Positions 24,801 through 27,800 of a stretch of 30,619 nt of DNA are shown here, piece after piece (positions within the stretch are counted from its first letter, which is position 1; each line of letters opens with the position of its first letter). The DNA lies in NCBI GenBank assembly GCA_000934455.1, contig KN888843.1, positions 23,985 to 54,603 on the forward strand, read 5' to 3'. The notes beneath the pieces were generated by a model. That model made no database searches and had not been told where the DNA came from. It saw only the letters and a list, made by a program, of their open reading frames with translations. A program made the position numbers and the translations under genes. The stretch is from Apostichopus parvimensis (Eukaryota; Echinodermata; Holothuroidea; Aspidochirotida; Stichopodidae).

Positions 24801-27800
24801 TGTTCCCTATAATGATGTGTAAAACTTGGCTATGAGCCAAGCAAGCACTTTCAGTGAAATCATCTGGCAAGTTCTGATGCCTGACTAATTTTGAGTCACC
24901 TATTCAGCTGGAGTAAAAATCCGGAAGATCAACTGCATAGTCTGCATCTGGAGAAGGGACTTATCCCAATTACCTACATCTCATTATCACTGACAGACTA
25001 GCAAAAAGAATTGAATGAAACAAAAGTAAAAATTATTTAAGCAAAAACCCTCAACAGGAATAATGTGCTTCAAAAGAAGAAAGAACACAAAGTTGAAATA
25101 TTAATCGCCCATTTTCAAAGCAACAGAAAGCCTTGCAATAAGACAGATGGAATCTTATTACATTCAATGGAAGTATATATGCATCAGGGCATCCTTACTA
25201 TTAGTTAGGCTCAATTGTAAGGTTATCTCTGATAGTAAATGCATACAGACAAGAACATTTCTAATGGTGTTTGCTAGCCAGGATCTGGATAATTGGATGT
25301 AAAATGTTGCTGAATAACTGTAAAATGCTACTAAGGAAAGATTGCAAACTTATTGCTCAACTATTGTTTTCTTTGTGGGGAAAAAGCTACAGTATTATTA
25401 CAAATTGCAATCAATTTATCAACCTGTACTGTACATTGCATAGCAGTTGGCAAAGGTTCTCAACAATGGTCATACACGTTCAAACTCTTTTGGTTTGTCA
25501 ACATAATTGTGAGTCACTGCTGTCCCACCTAGTTGTAAATGGTTACAGTATAACCAATCAAGGATTTTGCATTTAAGGATTTCCATTTCCTCTCACTTAC
25601 TTTCCAAACTTTGGTAAAAAAAAATTATGTCATTAAAAATGGTAAATTTATGGAAAAATGATCATAAGCACATCCCCGATTGATGTACATGTGTAACGTC
25701 AAACTGTTTAAATTTTTTTAATATATGTAGTGCAGTAGCAATACAGAAGCTCACAGTCCTTTATCAACCTACAATACATGGTTCATTCTCCTGTAATCCT
25801 GCAGGTTTGTTAACTTGCTAACTTGTTAACCTGCAGGTTTGTTAAATCCTGCAGGTTTGTTTCCAGTTCTCCATAATGGAAGAAGATACACAGTTAAGTT
25901 TGGAGGGAGAGATTCTGACTCGAACACGACACAAACCACTGATTGAAATCTCACTAGTCGTTACACTATGTGTCTCAGAGCTTAGTATTCCTGCAAATTA
26001 CATGAAACACCGCACAACAGGAACACTTCTTGACAGGATATCCTTGATCCTCATCATGAAACACAACCAAAGCAGAAGAAAAAAGCTACCAAACACACAC
26101 AAGTACTGGATGTGGTTACAGTATACAAGTTTGGAGGGCAGAGTATTAAGTCAATTCACAGATTAAATTAGCTTCATCATCATCTTCGAGAGTGATTACA
26201 GAAACTGTGCAAGACTGATAAAGAACCAGAATGAAAAAATGCATTAGCGGTTGTGGTGACTTCATTACAAATTTACAATAGACTTAGGATTGTTCACCAG
26301 AAATATAAATATAAATGTCCCGATTTCTACTATAAGATGTCATGTTTAAAAGCTTTTCAGACTTTGACCACTGGTGGCCCAGATGACATTTGACCTCCAC
26401 CAAAAACAGTTGAGTTCCTCTATTCAATATAACGCATCTGCATGCCAAATATGAAAAAAATCCATGATTCCTATCTTGAGATATCTTGTTTACAATATTT
26501 GACATCTGGTGAACTCAGATGACCCTTGACCTCCACGAAAAAATGATTTCAGTGCAGCTAACCATGATTTCAGAGGGATCAATTTCTCAGAAGGGAAAGA
26601 TACACAATAAACTGCATTCTGATGGGCCCTCATAGCAAAGGAATGGTTACTCACCACACTCCCACCTGTGGGATTACAATCAACTAGGGGCTGGATAGCT
26701 TAGTAAAACACAGGACTTGTAATACTGCCCAGGCAAACTGGATCAAACCCTGTGTAAGCCAAATCTTTCTCCATCTATTTAATCTCTAAAATATATTTAT
26801 ATTTACCCAGTCAGTTTTCATTGGTAATTTACAGCACAAATTTGGAAAAGAGAACATTCCAAGCTGCAACATTAACCATTGAAAGTTTACTCCAACAATT
26901 ATCATTTTCAAAAGGCTCCTCTTGGCAAATTTCAGAACCTACAGTATGTCATCCTAAAATTGACATACCCATGTAGAGCACTCAAGAAGAGATATTAAAA
27001 CAAAATCTCCTCGACCTTGAAGGTCATGCCAAGGAATTAAACTCTGAACAGTATCTTCTCCTGATTATGGGTAAGCAGCAGTTAAGACTTGAAAAGACCA
27101 TCAGATGCTCTCCAGGGCTGTCAATTGTGACAGTCCAATGAAGTTCAGTAGCAAGCAGGCGTGGGGTAATAGTAATCAGTAATTGATTGCAATCCATTAC
27201 ATTTATTGAAGTCATCGTTATCGATTACTTTGGCAAAGAAATATCATCTTGACTACTTTAAGATAACAACGGGTGTATCAGTCAAATGTTGCTAAAATAA
27301 TAGAAGTGAAGACTTCAATGACACCCAGGGCAAGTTTTCTATTTATATATTTATTATGGGCAGCTAAAACCATGATTAACATATTGCTGCATCATACTGT
27401 AATTGCAGTGTTGAAAAACTGGACATTTCTTGTATCTATATTTCTGGGCGAACATTATTACAGACTTTAATATTTTCTTACATATTTCTTACAAGATACC
27501 TTGAAAAACTCTGGTAACCACCTCTAAACAACTACTGGACATGTATCTCTCAGCACTTTTGTAGCAAAGGCGCATTGTTTGACAATAGCAGCCTGTGCAA
27601 TGACCATGGGGGGGGGGGAGGGGATTGGAGGTCAGGTGTTGATGTGTGTAAGGCCAAATGTGCTCAAGTAGACACTTTTAACTGGACTTAACTTGAAACT
27701 GGTCAAAAAGTAAATTTGAGATCTACTGTAATTTACCTGCAGAATCTTGAGACATTATGTATTTTCGAAGGTTTCAGGTTGAAACTTTGCTCACCTAAAA

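Noticed and set aside
25876-26166. 96-codon plus-strand frame in intron 1
   Set aside because: No domain, no splice signals giving a gene, and a composition like the surrounding intron.
26687-26760. Functional tRNA-Thr gene
   Set aside because: The D-arm is shortened and the 3' acceptor strand does not pair with the 5' end. It fits a SINE head better.
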